Below are positions 1-9,390 of a DNA stretch of 64,000 nt, in pieces. Source of the stretch: an uncultured Roseicyclus sp. (GTDB lineage Bacteria > Pseudomonadota > Alphaproteobacteria > Rhodobacterales > Rhodobacteraceae). The translations under genes and the position numbers were made by a program. The notes under the pieces are model-generated. The model did no database searches, was not told the origin of the DNA, and worked only from the letters and a program-made list of their open reading frames with translations. The stretch's first letter is position 1; each line of letters starts with the position of its first letter. The stretch spans positions 310,001 to 374,000 of the forward strand of contig CANMRT010000003.1 in assembly GCA_947500415.1 (NCBI GenBank), written 5' to 3'.

Positions 1-1
1 C

Positions 2-703
2 GACCGCGTCGTCCGCTCTGCCAAAGCACTCTCGCTCATTCCAGGAAAGACCGGTGAAGAAATTTTTGACATCGTCTGGGAAGGCCTCAAGCGCTATCCA
101 AAGGATACACCCGTCTACATTCGCCCAAATTTCTTCGGCATCGACGGCGGCGCTTACGGAATTGTTCCGGCCGAGACAGAGGCCGGCTTCTTCGTTTGCC
201 TCGAAGAGGTTCCCATCGGCGCACCCGATGCCCATTCCACGCTCACGACGACCCGCTTCCACCGCCCCATCCTGAACACCGCCGTTCTGGATGCAAAGGC
301 TGGCTGCCTCTACCCCAACAACGCCCGCATGCTGATGGAGGCGCGCTCCAAAGGCTACGACAACGCCCTTGTGACAGACGCCATGGGCAACGTGGCTGAG
401 ACCGCCACCGCCAACATCTTCATGATCCGCGACGGCGAAGTGTTCACTCCCATCCCCAACGGCACATTCCTCAACGGCATCACACGGCAGCGGCACATGA
501 AGAACCTGCGCGCGGACGGCTATGCCGTCACGGAGGCCGTCCTGTCATACGACGACTTCCGGGCGGCGGATGAGATCTTCATGTCCGGCAACCTCAACAA
601 GGTCACACCGGTTCTGGAATTCGATGGCACCCACTACCAACACGGGCCTGTCACAAAGCGCGCGCGTGAACTCTATTGGGATTGGGCGGCATCAGCGGCT
701 TAG
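2..703 (+). CDS. ilvE: branched-chain amino acid aminotransferase, 5'-truncated by window edge
   Basis: Open frame from window start; PLP class IV motifs (NARMLMEARSKGYDNALVTDAMGNVAETATANIF, GTFLNGITR, DEIFMSGNLNKVTPV). Confidence 0.9.
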   Translation, partial: DRVVRSAKALSLIPGKTGEEIFDIVWEGLKRYPKDTPVYIRPNFFGIDGGAYGIVPAETEAGFFVCLEEVPIGAPDAHSTLTTTRFHRPILNTAVLDAKAGCLYPNNARMLMEARSKGYDNALVTDAMGNVAETATANIFMIRDGEVFTPIPNGTFLNGITRQRHMKNLRADGYAVTEAVLSYDDFRAADEIFMSGNLNKVTPVLEFDGTHYQHGPVTKRARELYWDWAASAA

Positions 704-975
704 CCACGCGGCAGGGTCAGGCCTTCGATCATCGGTATCAGCGCTAGTCCAACTATCAGGAACCAGACGAACAGGATCGCCAGCAGCATCAAAAGGCGCA
801 CACCGTGGGCCCACATGAACCGCATTCGACGGGGGCCATCGAAGCTGCCCGCATCGGCCCAATCTTCCCGCGACATGCTACGCCTAATGTAGCGAAACAC
901 GATAATCCCGGCGACGAGTATCCCGCCGAGCATCAACCCGGCGATCAGCATGTCGGCTGTCTGCGGTGCCAGCAT
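700..975 (-). CDS. small membrane protein, hypothetical
   Basis: ORF with two hydrophobic segments; internal start MLAPQTADML chosen. Confidence 0.6.
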   Translation of the reverse strand: MLAPQTADMLIAGLMLGGILVAGIIVFRYIRRSMSREDWADAGSFDGPRRMRFMWAHGVRLLMLLAILFVWFLIVGLALIPMIEGLTLPRG

Positions 976-1089
976 TGCGCGCTCCCTTTCACCGTCATCT
1001 TGCGATAGGTCACACGCAAGGCGCAATCGCGGCTAGACAGACCCGCCCCCCTCGGTCATCCTCCATCGCCGGAGAAGGGGTCCAATCCT

Positions 1090-1545
1090 ATGCGCAAGTT
1101 TCTCGTCATTCTCGATGACACCCGTGAATGCCTCAACGCCATGCGCTTTGCTGCCATGCGCGCCCACAACACTGGCGGCGGGGTCGAAATTCTCTCGGTC
1201 ATTCCGCCCGATGAATTCAACCACTGGATCGGCGTGGGCGAGGTTATGCGCGCCGAGGCCCGCGAACGGATCGAGGCGCATTTCAACGTCTTCGCAAAGT
1301 GGATGCGCGACAAACAGGATATCGACCCGACCCTTGTGATCCGCGAGGGCATCCCTGTCGAAGAAATCCTGACCCACATCCATTCCGACAAGGAAATCGG
1401 CGTGCTGGTCTTGGGTGCCAACTCCGGCAAGGGTGGCCCGGGACCGCTGGTGACCGACCTCACCAAACAGGCAGGCAATCTGCCCGTGCCAATGACCGTT
1501 GTTCCGGTTGAGCTCAGCAAAGAGCAGCTCGAAGCGATCACCTGA
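1090..1545 (+). CDS. universal stress protein (UspA family)
   Basis: MRKFLVILDDT... and GVLVLGANSGKGGPGPL...PVPMTVVP Usp-type C-terminus. Confidence 0.85.
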   Translation: MRKFLVILDDTRECLNAMRFAAMRAHNTGGGVEILSVIPPDEFNHWIGVGEVMRAEARERIEAHFNVFAKWMRDKQDIDPTLVIREGIPVEEILTHIHSDKEIGVLVLGANSGKGGPGPLVTDLTKQAGNLPVPMTVVPVELSKEQLEAIT

Positions 1546-1626
1546 TACGCTGCGATGCAGCATTCGTCTGGCGCACATGCAGAATAGTGCCTATATATCC
1601 GGTGTCCCAAACCGGAGGCCGCCCCC

Positions 1627-3261
1627 ATGCCCAAACCCCGCATCGTAATCCTTGGCGGCGGCTTCGGTGGCCTCTACACCGCTCGCGCCCTCAAGCGCGA
1701 ACTCCGCGATACCGCTGAGATAGAGCTGATCACAGCCGAGAACTATTTTGTTTTCCAGCCGCTTCTGCCCGAAGTCGGCGCAGGTTCCGTCACGCCGATC
1801 CACGCCACCTCGCCTTTCCGCTTCCTTCTTAAGGGCGTCACCATCCGCAAAGCCCTGATCGACAGCGTCGATTTTGTCGCCAAGACCGTGACAGTCTTTC
1901 AAGGCGTCCAACGCCGCCCGACGGAAATCCCCTACGACCACCTTGTCGTCGCCCTTGGCCAAACGGTCGACCTCTCCCGCACGCCAGGCCTGCAAGCACA
2001 TGCGCTAACCATGAAGGGCCTCGAAGACGCCCGCCGCCTGCGAGGCCATGTGATCGAACGTCTGGAACACGCCGACATCACCAACTTGCCCGAAGTCAAA
2101 CGCGGCGCGCTCACTTTCACGGTCATCGGCGGCGGCTTTTCTGGCATCGAAACGGTGGGCGAGATGGCCGAACTCATCGACCGTTCGCTAAAATACTACC
2201 CCAATGTTTCCCGCGATGAGGTCCGCATCATCGTGCTGGAATTCGCCGACAAGATCCTCGCAGAAATGCCCGAAAGCCTCGCCAAATACGCAGGCGAACA
2301 ACTCGAAAAACGCGGCATCGAAATCCGCCTGAACACCGGTATCGCCAGCGCCACCGGCACCCAAATAACCACCACTACCGGCGACGTCATCGACTGTCGC
2401 ACAATTGTTGCCACCATCGGCAATGCGCCCGCGCCTGTTGTCGAACGCATGGACCTGCCCCTGCAACACGGCCGCATCGCCGTTGCCCGCGACCTCTCCG
2501 TCTCGGACCGGGACAATGTCTGGTCCCTCGGCGATTGCGCCCTGATCCCTATGAAAGACAACGCGACTGAGCGCTCGGACTTCGCACCGCCCACCGCTCA
2601 ATTCGCTGTGCGAGAGGCCAAGCAACTCGCCGCCAACATCGCGCGCGCCATCAATGGCCAACCCTGCAAGCCGTTCGAATACACGTCCAAAGGCTCCATG
2701 GCGTCTCTCGGTGGGCGGCGCGGCATTGCCGATGTCATGGGCATCCGCCTCAAGGGCTTCATCGCCTGGCTCCTCTGGCGCGCCTACTACGTTGCGTTTC
2801 TACCGGGCTTTCCCGCGAAGGTCTGGGTGCTGAGCCACTGGGTGCTGGATTGGGTCACGCCCCGCAGTCTCGTGAACCTCACCTCCCACACACCCCCCGC
2901 CGCACGTCACGTCCACTATCGCGCAGGCGACCGGATATATGAGACCGGAAACCGCGCCGACGGCCTTTACACCGTGATCGAAGGCGCAGTGGAAATCACC
3001 CGTCACAACGATGATGCCCCCGCCCCCAGACGTGTCGGACCGGGGGATCACTTCGGTGAACGTATGGTCTTCGGGGCAACCCGACGCCTCGCCACGGCCC
3101 GCGCCATTGAGGATACGACTGTCCTGGTCCTCAACCGCGCCGAGTTCCTCAAGCTTTACGAAGGGCTTCCCCCCTTCCGCGACTATTTCGAGGACCACCT
3201 GAAACGCGAGGGCCTGGACTGGCCACTGGATCAACGGGAACGCCCGGAAGCCGCTGAGTAG
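1627..3261 (+). CDS. type II NADH dehydrogenase-like FAD oxidoreductase with C-terminal cyclic-nucleotide-binding domain
   Basis: GGGFGGLYTARAL and VIGGGFSGIETVGEMAE dinucleotide motifs; C-terminal YRAGDRIYETGNRADGLYTVIEGAVEI...GPGDHFGE cNMP-like fold. Confidence 0.88.
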   Translation: MPKPRIVILGGGFGGLYTARALKRELRDTAEIELITAENYFVFQPLLPEVGAGSVTPIHATSPFRFLLKGVTIRKALIDSVDFVAKTVTVFQGVQRRPTEIPYDHLVVALGQTVDLSRTPGLQAHALTMKGLEDARRLRGHVIERLEHADITNLPEVKRGALTFTVIGGGFSGIETVGEMAELIDRSLKYYPNVSRDEVRIIVLEFADKILAEMPESLAKYAGEQLEKRGIEIRLNTGIASATGTQITTTTGDVIDCRTIVATIGNAPAPVVERMDLPLQHGRIAVARDLSVSDRDNVWSLGDCALIPMKDNATERSDFAPPTAQFAVREAKQLAANIARAINGQPCKPFEYTSKGSMASLGGRRGIADVMGIRLKGFIAWLLWRAYYVAFLPGFPAKVWVLSHWVLDWVTPRSLVNLTSHTPPAARHVHYRAGDRIYETGNRADGLYTVIEGAVEITRHNDDAPAPRRVGPGDHFGERMVFGATRRLATARAIEDTTVLVLNRAEFLKLYEGLPPFRDYFEDHLKREGLDWPLDQRERPEAAE

Positions 3262-3337
3262 TTTAGAACCATTCCAATCGCCTTGACTCCCGGCCCCTCC
3301 AATCGCATATCTGACTTAACCAGTAAGGATACGCGCC

Positions 3338-3901
3338 ATGTTCATCCAAACCGAAGCCACGCCAAACCCCGCCACGCTGAAATTCCTGCCCGGCCAGACC
3401 GTGCTGGAAGCAGGCACCGCCGATTTCCCTTCGGCAGAGACGGCGGACAAATCCCCCCTCGCCACCCGCATCTTCGCGGTTGAAGGCGTGACAGGCGTAT
3501 TCTTCGGCACCGATTTCATCACGGTGACCAAGGCCGATGCGATCGACTGGGATCATATCAAACCGGCGATCCTGGGCGCAATCATGGAGCATTTCCAGTC
3601 CGGCGCACCCGTCATGGATGGGGAGGCTCAGGCTGCAGGTGGCCATGCCGAGCATACCGGTGAGGACGGCGAGATCGTTGGCCAGATCAAGACACTGCTC
3701 GACACTCGCGTGCGCCCCGCCGTGGCCCAGGACGGTGGCGACATCACCTTCCACGGCTTTGATCGCGGCGTCGTTTACCTGCATATGCAGGGTGCCTGCG
3801 CCGGTTGCCCCTCCTCGACCCTGACGCTGAAGATGGGCATTGAAAACCTCTTGCGCCACTACATCCCCGAAGTCGTCGAAGTACGCCCGGTTGCCGTCTG
3901 A
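3338..3901 (+). CDS. Nfu/NifU-family Fe-S scaffold protein
   Basis: MFIQTEATPNPATLKFLPG N-domain and CAGCPSS CxxC C-domain. Confidence 0.92.
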   Translation: MFIQTEATPNPATLKFLPGQTVLEAGTADFPSAETADKSPLATRIFAVEGVTGVFFGTDFITVTKADAIDWDHIKPAILGAIMEHFQSGAPVMDGEAQAAGGHAEHTGEDGEIVGQIKTLLDTRVRPAVAQDGGDITFHGFDRGVVYLHMQGACAGCPSSTLTLKMGIENLLRHYIPEVVEVRPVAV

Positions 3902-4313
3902 GCCACCAATCACCGGCCATTGCTATTGCGGGCGGACGCACCTTGCGGCCACCGCCCGCCCCCTGACCGTCACCTATTGCCACTGCTCCGACTGCCGACG
4001 CCTGTCCGGCGCACCGGTCGCGGCCTTCGCCGCCTTCGCGCCGCATCAGGTGGCGTTCTCCCCTTCTCGCGGCCCACGCAAAAGCTTCACCAAAGGCGTA
4101 AACCGTTGGTTCTGCGTCGACTGCGGCACCCAGCTCTGCGCCACCTACGATTACCTGCCCGACCAACTCTACGTCCCGCTCGGCCTGCTCGACCAAGCCG
4201 ACACGCTCGCGCCCCAAGGCCACAGCCACGCCGACAGCGCGCTACCCTGGCTCCACATCTCCGATGATTTGCCCCGCGATGCCGGCTCCGGACGCGAGCG
4301 CCTCAAGGACTGA
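3891..4313 (+). CDS. GFA family (glutathione-dependent formaldehyde-activating-like) protein
   Basis: GHCYCG, CHCSDCRR, CVDCGTQL zinc motifs; probable TTG start overlapping the nfu stop. Confidence 0.8.
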   Translation: MPSEPPITGHCYCGRTHLAATARPLTVTYCHCSDCRRLSGAPVAAFAAFAPHQVAFSPSRGPRKSFTKGVNRWFCVDCGTQLCATYDYLPDQLYVPLGLLDQADTLAPQGHSHADSALPWLHISDDLPRDAGSGRERLKD

Positions 4314-4418
4314 GCCCGCCTCCTTCATCTTGGCCAATACACCTCCAGGGGCGTCGCCTCTGGCGACGGAGACCGTGCGCCCTGCTCCCTTGCACCATTG
4401 CGCTATCCCACTTAACCC

Positions 4419-5060
4419 GTGTCCATGATCCTCGGTTTTGACACGTCCGGCCCTTGGGTGGGCACCGCCCTCTACCGCGACGGCGATGTGGCCGCCGCCC
4501 ATTATGTCGACATGGCCAAAGGACAAGCCGAACAGCTCATGCCAATGATCGAGCGGACCCTGACCGACGCGGATGCCTCCCTCCGGGACCTCACGGCAAT
4601 TGGTGTCGGCATCGGGCCGGGAAATTTCACCGGCATTCGCATTTCCGTTTCCGCGGCCCGTGGCTTGGCCCTCGCGCTCGAAATCCCCGCCATCGGCGTG
4701 TCGCTTCTCGACAGCTTGGCCTTCGGGGCCAAGGGCCCGACGCTCGCAACGATCAACGCGCCCCGTGATCACCTCTACCTGCAACGCTTCGCCGTTGATG
4801 CGGACCGGGCACCGGAACTCGTTGCCAAAGCCGACATCACCGACTGGCTTATCCCGGGGATCACCCTGATCGGTCAGGACTCACCCATTTTGTCCGCCGA
4901 ACTCGGTATCAATCACGCGCCTGCGGCCTATGCGCCGGCCTCTGCCATCGCGCGGATCGCCGCAACACGTCTCAGCAGCGCGCAGCCTCGCCCTGCCCCA
5001 CTCTACATCAAACCCGCCGATGCGGCCCCCAGCCGCGAGACCGGGCCGACAATCCTTTGA
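4419..5060 (+). CDS. tsaB: tRNA threonylcarbamoyladenosine biosynthesis protein TsaB
   Basis: MILGFDTSG...GVGIGPGNFTGIRISVSAARGLA. Confidence 0.92.
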   Translation: MSMILGFDTSGPWVGTALYRDGDVAAAHYVDMAKGQAEQLMPMIERTLTDADASLRDLTAIGVGIGPGNFTGIRISVSAARGLALALEIPAIGVSLLDSLAFGAKGPTLATINAPRDHLYLQRFAVDADRAPELVAKADITDWLIPGITLIGQDSPILSAELGINHAPAAYAPASAIARIAATRLSSAQPRPAPLYIKPADAAPSRETGPTIL

Positions 5061-5485
5061 CTCTTGCTGAAACCCTCGCAGCGCTCCACGCCGCCAGCTT
5101 TCCACGCGGTTGGGCAGCCCATGAATTCGAGAGCCTGCTGGCGAACCCGGCCTACAAGATCGTCACCTCCGGCCACGGCTTCGCGATGCTCCAAATCATC
5201 CCACCGGAGGCCGAGTTGATTACAATCTCAATCCTGCCAACCGCCCGCAAAAAAGGCCACGGCCGCGCGCTGTTGAACCAAGCGCTTGATGCCGCGCGCG
5301 ACGCGGGCGCGACCTCGGTCTTCCTCGACGTGGATGCCACCAACACAGCCGCCATCGCTCTCTACCAATCCACGGGCTTCACCGAATTCGCACGCCGCGC
5401 TGGCTACTACGCCTCCGATGACAAGACGCAATCGGACGCAATCCAAATGGTGCTTGAAATCCCCGCTCAATCTGCGGGCAAATGA
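5057..5485 (+). CDS. rimI: GNAT acetyltransferase, RimI-like
   Basis: GNAT motif A (ARKKGHGRALLNQAL), overlaps tsaB stop by 4 nt; TTG start. Confidence 0.8.
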   Translation: MTLAETLAALHAASFPRGWAAHEFESLLANPAYKIVTSGHGFAMLQIIPPEAELITISILPTARKKGHGRALLNQALDAARDAGATSVFLDVDATNTAAIALYQSTGFTEFARRAGYYASDDKTQSDAIQMVLEIPAQSAGK

Positions 5486-5564
5486 CGCCAATACGGGCAC
5501 TGACGCCCGGTCACCCGCCAGAATCCGGTTGACCCTTCCCGCCCGACTTGCCCTTATTCAAGGC

Positions 5565-5648
5565 AAGGATTCCGTCGCACAGGCGGGGTTTCTGCTTCGG
5601 GGACAGGCCAGACCAATGGCCGGCAACCCCAGAACCAACCGGGAGACC
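5565..5648 (+). promoter_or_regulatory. candidate structured 5' leader / riboswitch upstream of the BMP ABC transporter
   Basis: Stem GGTTTCTG/CAGAACC (5587-5594/5630-5636), GGG/CCC continuation, internal loop ACA/GGCAA, hairpin GGCCA-GACCAA-TGGCC (5606-5621), directly before SD GGGAG; preceded by a TTGACC...TTATTC promoter-like pair (5529-5559). Confidence 0.5.
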
Positions 5649-5652
5649 ACAT

Positions 5653-6654
5653 ATGACCATGATGAAATCGCTTCTTGGCGCTGCCGCCGTTATCGCCATG
5701 TCCGCCACCGGCGCGCTGGCCGATGGCCCCGCCGTCATCTTCGACCTGGGCGGCAAGTTCGACCGCTCCTTCAACGAATCCGCCTTCAATGGTGCGGAGC
5801 GTTGGGCAGAAGAGACCGGCGGCACCTACCGCGAGATTGAGCTTCAGAACGACGCGCAGCGTGAGCAAGCCATGCGCCGTCTGGCCGAAGCAGGCTCCAA
5901 CCCCATCGTAATGGCAGGCTTCAGCCAGGCCTCCGCGCTTGAAGTTGTCGCCCCTGACTACCCCGACACCACGTTCGTCATCATCGATGGTGTGGTTGAT
6001 GCGCCCAACGTACAGTCGATCATCTTCTCCGAACATGAAGGCTCCTACCTCGTCGGCATGATGGCGGCGATGGCGTCCGAGACGGGCACTGTTTCCTTTG
6101 TGGGCGGCATGGACATCCCGCTGATCTCGCGCTTCGCCTGCGGCTATGCGCAGGGTGCCGTTGCGGCCAACCCCGACGCCACCGTCATCGCCAACATGAC
6201 CGGCACGACGCCTGCCGCATGGAACGACCCCGTGCGCGGGGGCGAGCTGACGCGCGGTCAGATCGGCCAGGGATCGGACGTCGTGTTCGCAGCGGCTGGC
6301 GGCACCGGCCTCGGCGTTCTGCAAACCGCAGCCGATGAAGGCATCCTGTCGATCGGCGTGGACGCGAACCAGAACTACCTGCACCCCGGCATGGTCCTGA
6401 CCTCGATGGTCAAGCGCGTGGATGTGGCCGTCTATGACAGCTTCACCGCAGGTGCCGACGGTATCGAGCCTGGCATCTTCGTCTATGGCCTGGCCGAAGA
6501 AGGCGTGGGCTTCGCACTCGACGAATTCAACGCCGAGCTTGTCACGGAAGACATGGTAGCCGCCGTTGAAGCCGCACAGGCCGAGATCATCGCGGGCACC
6601 CTTTCAGTGCACAACTTCACCGATGACGGCACCTGCCCGGTGGAAATGCAGTAA
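5653..6654 (+). CDS. BMP-family (Med/BmpA) ABC transporter substrate-binding protein
   Basis: Signal peptide; FDLGGKFDRSFNESAFNGAERWAEETG; SIGVDANQNYLHPGMVLTSMVKRVD. Confidence 0.92.
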   Translation: MTMMKSLLGAAAVIAMSATGALADGPAVIFDLGGKFDRSFNESAFNGAERWAEETGGTYREIELQNDAQREQAMRRLAEAGSNPIVMAGFSQASALEVVAPDYPDTTFVIIDGVVDAPNVQSIIFSEHEGSYLVGMMAAMASETGTVSFVGGMDIPLISRFACGYAQGAVAANPDATVIANMTGTTPAAWNDPVRGGELTRGQIGQGSDVVFAAAGGTGLGVLQTAADEGILSIGVDANQNYLHPGMVLTSMVKRVDVAVYDSFTAGADGIEPGIFVYGLAEEGVGFALDEFNAELVTEDMVAAVEAAQAEIIAGTLSVHNFTDDGTCPVEMQ

Positions 6655-6682
6655 GGCCCGGCCTTTGCTGTAACGAAACAGA

Positions 6683-6712
6683 CGGGCCGCGCCTTTCCCA
6701 AGGTGCGGCCCG
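6683..6712 (+). terminator. strong intra-operon hairpin between BMP substrate-binding protein and ATPase genes
   Basis: CGGGCCGCGCCTT-TCCC-AAGGTGCGGCCCG, 13-bp stem, 4-nt loop, no long U-tract. Confidence 0.7.
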
Positions 6713-6751
6713 CTCCTTATCCGGCCAGAATCCCAAGCAGAGACCGCGCCC

Positions 6752-8290
6752 ATGACAGCCCCTGCCATCGAACTCAAAGGCATCTCCAAAGCGTTCGGGC
6801 CGGTTCAGGCCAACAAGGACATTTCCCTGTCCGTGGCCAAAGGCGCGATCCACGGCATCGTCGGCGAAAACGGTGCGGGCAAGTCGACGCTGATGTCCAT
6901 CCTCTACGGCTTCTACAAGGCCGACGCCGGTGAGATCTGGATCAACGGCAACCACACTCAAATCCCCGACAGCCAGGCCGCCATCCGCGCCGGTATTGGG
7001 ATGGTCCACCAGCACTTCAAGCTGGTCGAAAATTTCACCGTCGTCGAAAACGTCATACTCGGTGCAGAAGACGGCGCCATGCTGCGTCCCTCCATCTCCA
7101 AAGCGCGGAAGGTCCTAATCGACCTTGAGAAAGAATACGGGCTCGAAGTGAACCCCGACGCTATCGTCGAAGACCTCTCCGTCGGTCACCAGCAGCGTGT
7201 TGAAATCCTCAAGCAGCTCTACCGCGAAGCCGACATTCTGATCCTTGATGAGCCCACCGGCGTGCTCACCCCGTCCGAAGCTGACCAGCTTTTCCGCATC
7301 CTTGGTCGCCTGAAGGATGAGGGCAAAACCATCATCCTCATCACCCACAAGCTGCGCGAGATCATGGATATCACCGACACCGTCTCCGTAATGCGTCGTG
7401 GTGAAATGACCGCCACGGTCAAAACTGCTGAGACCTCGCCCGCAGAAATTGCTGAGCTGATGGTAGGCCGCAAAGTCCTTCTGCAAGTCGACAAGACCGA
7501 AGCCAAACCCGGCGATGTTGTCCTCGATGTGCAAAACCTCCGCGTGGTTGATCCAACGGGTGTGGAGCGCGTCAAATCCATCTCCTTCCAGATCCGAGCA
7601 GGCGAAATCCTCGGCATCGCAGGGGTCGCCGGGAACGGACAGACCGAATTGCTGGAAGTGCTCGGCGGCATGATCCCGGCCCAAGGCGGCACGGTTAGCC
7701 TCCACGGCGAACAGATCGACCTCACAGGCCGCGAAAGCGACGGCCAATCCCGTCGGAGGCGGGGCATCGGCCATGTGCCCGAGGATCGGCAGGTCGAAGG
7801 TCTCATCATGCCCTATGAGGCGTGGGAAAACGTGGCCTTCGGCTACCACCATGACGTGAAATACCAGTCCGGGCCCCTGATGAACAACGCAGCCATCAAG
7901 GCCGATTGCGCCGAAAAGATGGAACGCTACGACGTCCGACCGCCCAACCCGCGCCTGCCTGCCCGCAACTTTTCCGGCGGAAACCAGCAAAAGATCGTTG
8001 TCGCCCGCGAAATGGACCGCCAGCCCGAGCTTCTCCTGATCGGCCAGCCCACGCGCGGCGTCGACATCGGCGCCATCGAATTCATCCATAAACAGATCAT
8101 CGCGCTCCGTGACGCGGGCAAGGCTGTGCTATTGGTCTCCGTGGAACTGGACGAAATCATGGGCCTCAGCGACCGCATCGCCGTCATGTTCGACGGCGTC
8201 ATCAGCGGCGAACGCCTACCGTCAGAGACCAACGAAGGCGACCTTGGCCTGCTTATGGCTGGCGTGAACGAGACCAAGGGGGCCGCGTAA
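6752..8290 (+). CDS. ABC transporter ATP-binding protein, two fused ATPase domains (nucleoside/sugar type)
   Basis: Walker A GENGAGKST; DLSVGHQQRVEILK; LILDEPT; second domain NFSGGNQQKIVVAREM. Confidence 0.95.
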   Translation: MTAPAIELKGISKAFGPVQANKDISLSVAKGAIHGIVGENGAGKSTLMSILYGFYKADAGEIWINGNHTQIPDSQAAIRAGIGMVHQHFKLVENFTVVENVILGAEDGAMLRPSISKARKVLIDLEKEYGLEVNPDAIVEDLSVGHQQRVEILKQLYREADILILDEPTGVLTPSEADQLFRILGRLKDEGKTIILITHKLREIMDITDTVSVMRRGEMTATVKTAETSPAEIAELMVGRKVLLQVDKTEAKPGDVVLDVQNLRVVDPTGVERVKSISFQIRAGEILGIAGVAGNGQTELLEVLGGMIPAQGGTVSLHGEQIDLTGRESDGQSRRRRGIGHVPEDRQVEGLIMPYEAWENVAFGYHHDVKYQSGPLMNNAAIKADCAEKMERYDVRPPNPRLPARNFSGGNQQKIVVAREMDRQPELLLIGQPTRGVDIGAIEFIHKQIIALRDAGKAVLLVSVELDEIMGLSDRIAVMFDGVISGERLPSETNEGDLGLLMAGVNETKGAA

Positions 8291-8292
8291 AC

Positions 8293-9384
8293 ATGGACAA
8301 GATGCCAAAATGGGCCGACATCCTGCTGATCCCGCTGATCAGCGTTGTCCTTGCCCTCTTCGCCTCCGGCCTCGTGGTCTACTTCATCATCGGCGAAAAC
8401 CCCTTCCGCGCCATGGCGATCATGGTCAACGGGGCATTTGGCTCGGCGTACGGCTGGGGCTACACGCTGTTTTACACCACGAATTTCATCTTCACGGGCC
8501 TCGGTGTTGCTGTCGCCTTCCACGCACGCCTGTTCAACATCGGTGGCGAGGGGCAGGCCTATGTCGCGGGCATCGGTGCCGCCATCGCCTGCCTCTTGAT
8601 CCCTTGGCCCCATTGGTCCCTGGCCCTTCTGGCCGTCACGATCCTGACCTCCGTTTTCGGGGCCGCCTGGGCCGCGATCCCAGCTTACCTGCAAGCCAAG
8701 CGCGGCAGCCACATCGTGATCACCACGATCATGTTCAACTTCATCGCGGCCTCGCTGATGATCTACGTCTTGAACAACATCTTCACGATCCCCGGCTCGG
8801 CCGAGACCGCCTCGGTCCGTTTCCCCGAAACCACGCATCTTCCCAATGCAGGCGAGTTCGCAAGCTTCCTCGGTTTCCGCTCCTCCACACCGCTCAACGT
8901 CAGCTTCTTTATCGCGCTGGTCGCCGCTGTCGGCGTCTGGCTCCTGATCTGGCGCACGCGGCTTGGCTACGAAATCCGCGCTTTCGGCCATTCTGAAACC
9001 GCCGCCGTCTACGCCGGCATCAACCCCATCAAGATCACCATGATCGCGATGCTCATCTCGGGCGCGCTGTGTGGGATGATGGCGATCAACGCCGTGCAGG
9101 GCGAAAGCGAGCAACTCCGCCTCGACTTCGTGGCTGGCGCGGGCTTCGTTGGCATCGCCGTGGCGCTTATGGGCCGCTCCCACCCCGTCGGCGTCTGCTT
9201 CGCCGCCCTGCTCTTCGGGATGCTCTACCAAGGCGGTGCTGAGCTTGCGTTCGAAATGCCTGCCGTTTCACGTGAGATGATCCTCGTGATTCAGGCCCTT
9301 GTGATCCTGTTCACCGGCGCGCTCGACAACATGGTTCGGATGCCGATGGAACGGCTCTTCCTCTCTTTCCGGCGAGAGGGCTGA
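8293..9384 (+). CDS. ABC transporter permease (BMP-type nucleoside-like importer)
   Basis: Multiple TM segments; FNIGGEGQAYVAGIGAA; adjacent to ATPase. Confidence 0.93.
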   Translation: MDKMPKWADILLIPLISVVLALFASGLVVYFIIGENPFRAMAIMVNGAFGSAYGWGYTLFYTTNFIFTGLGVAVAFHARLFNIGGEGQAYVAGIGAAIACLLIPWPHWSLALLAVTILTSVFGAAWAAIPAYLQAKRGSHIVITTIMFNFIAASLMIYVLNNIFTIPGSAETASVRFPETTHLPNAGEFASFLGFRSSTPLNVSFFIALVAAVGVWLLIWRTRLGYEIRAFGHSETAAVYAGINPIKITMIAMLISGALCGMMAINAVQGESEQLRLDFVAGAGFVGIAVALMGRSHPVGVCFAALLFGMLYQGGAELAFEMPAVSREMILVIQALVILFTGALDNMVRMPMERLFLSFRREG

Positions 9385-9390
9385 ATTAGG

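Noticed and set aside
4352-4368. CGTCGCC-TCT-GGCGACG hairpin between GFA and tsaB genes
   Set aside because: Short GC-rich stem without U-tract; could be a weak terminator but not distinguishable from GC-rich background.
4765-4772. GTGATCAC core inside tsaB
   Set aside because: Lacks flanking T/A of TGTGATCACA, lies in coding sequence with no nearby promoter.
7115-9231. Long minus-strand ORFs (324 and 434 aa) opposite the ABC ATPase and permease
   Set aside because: Antisense shadow ORFs; sense strand has clear Walker/ABC signatures.
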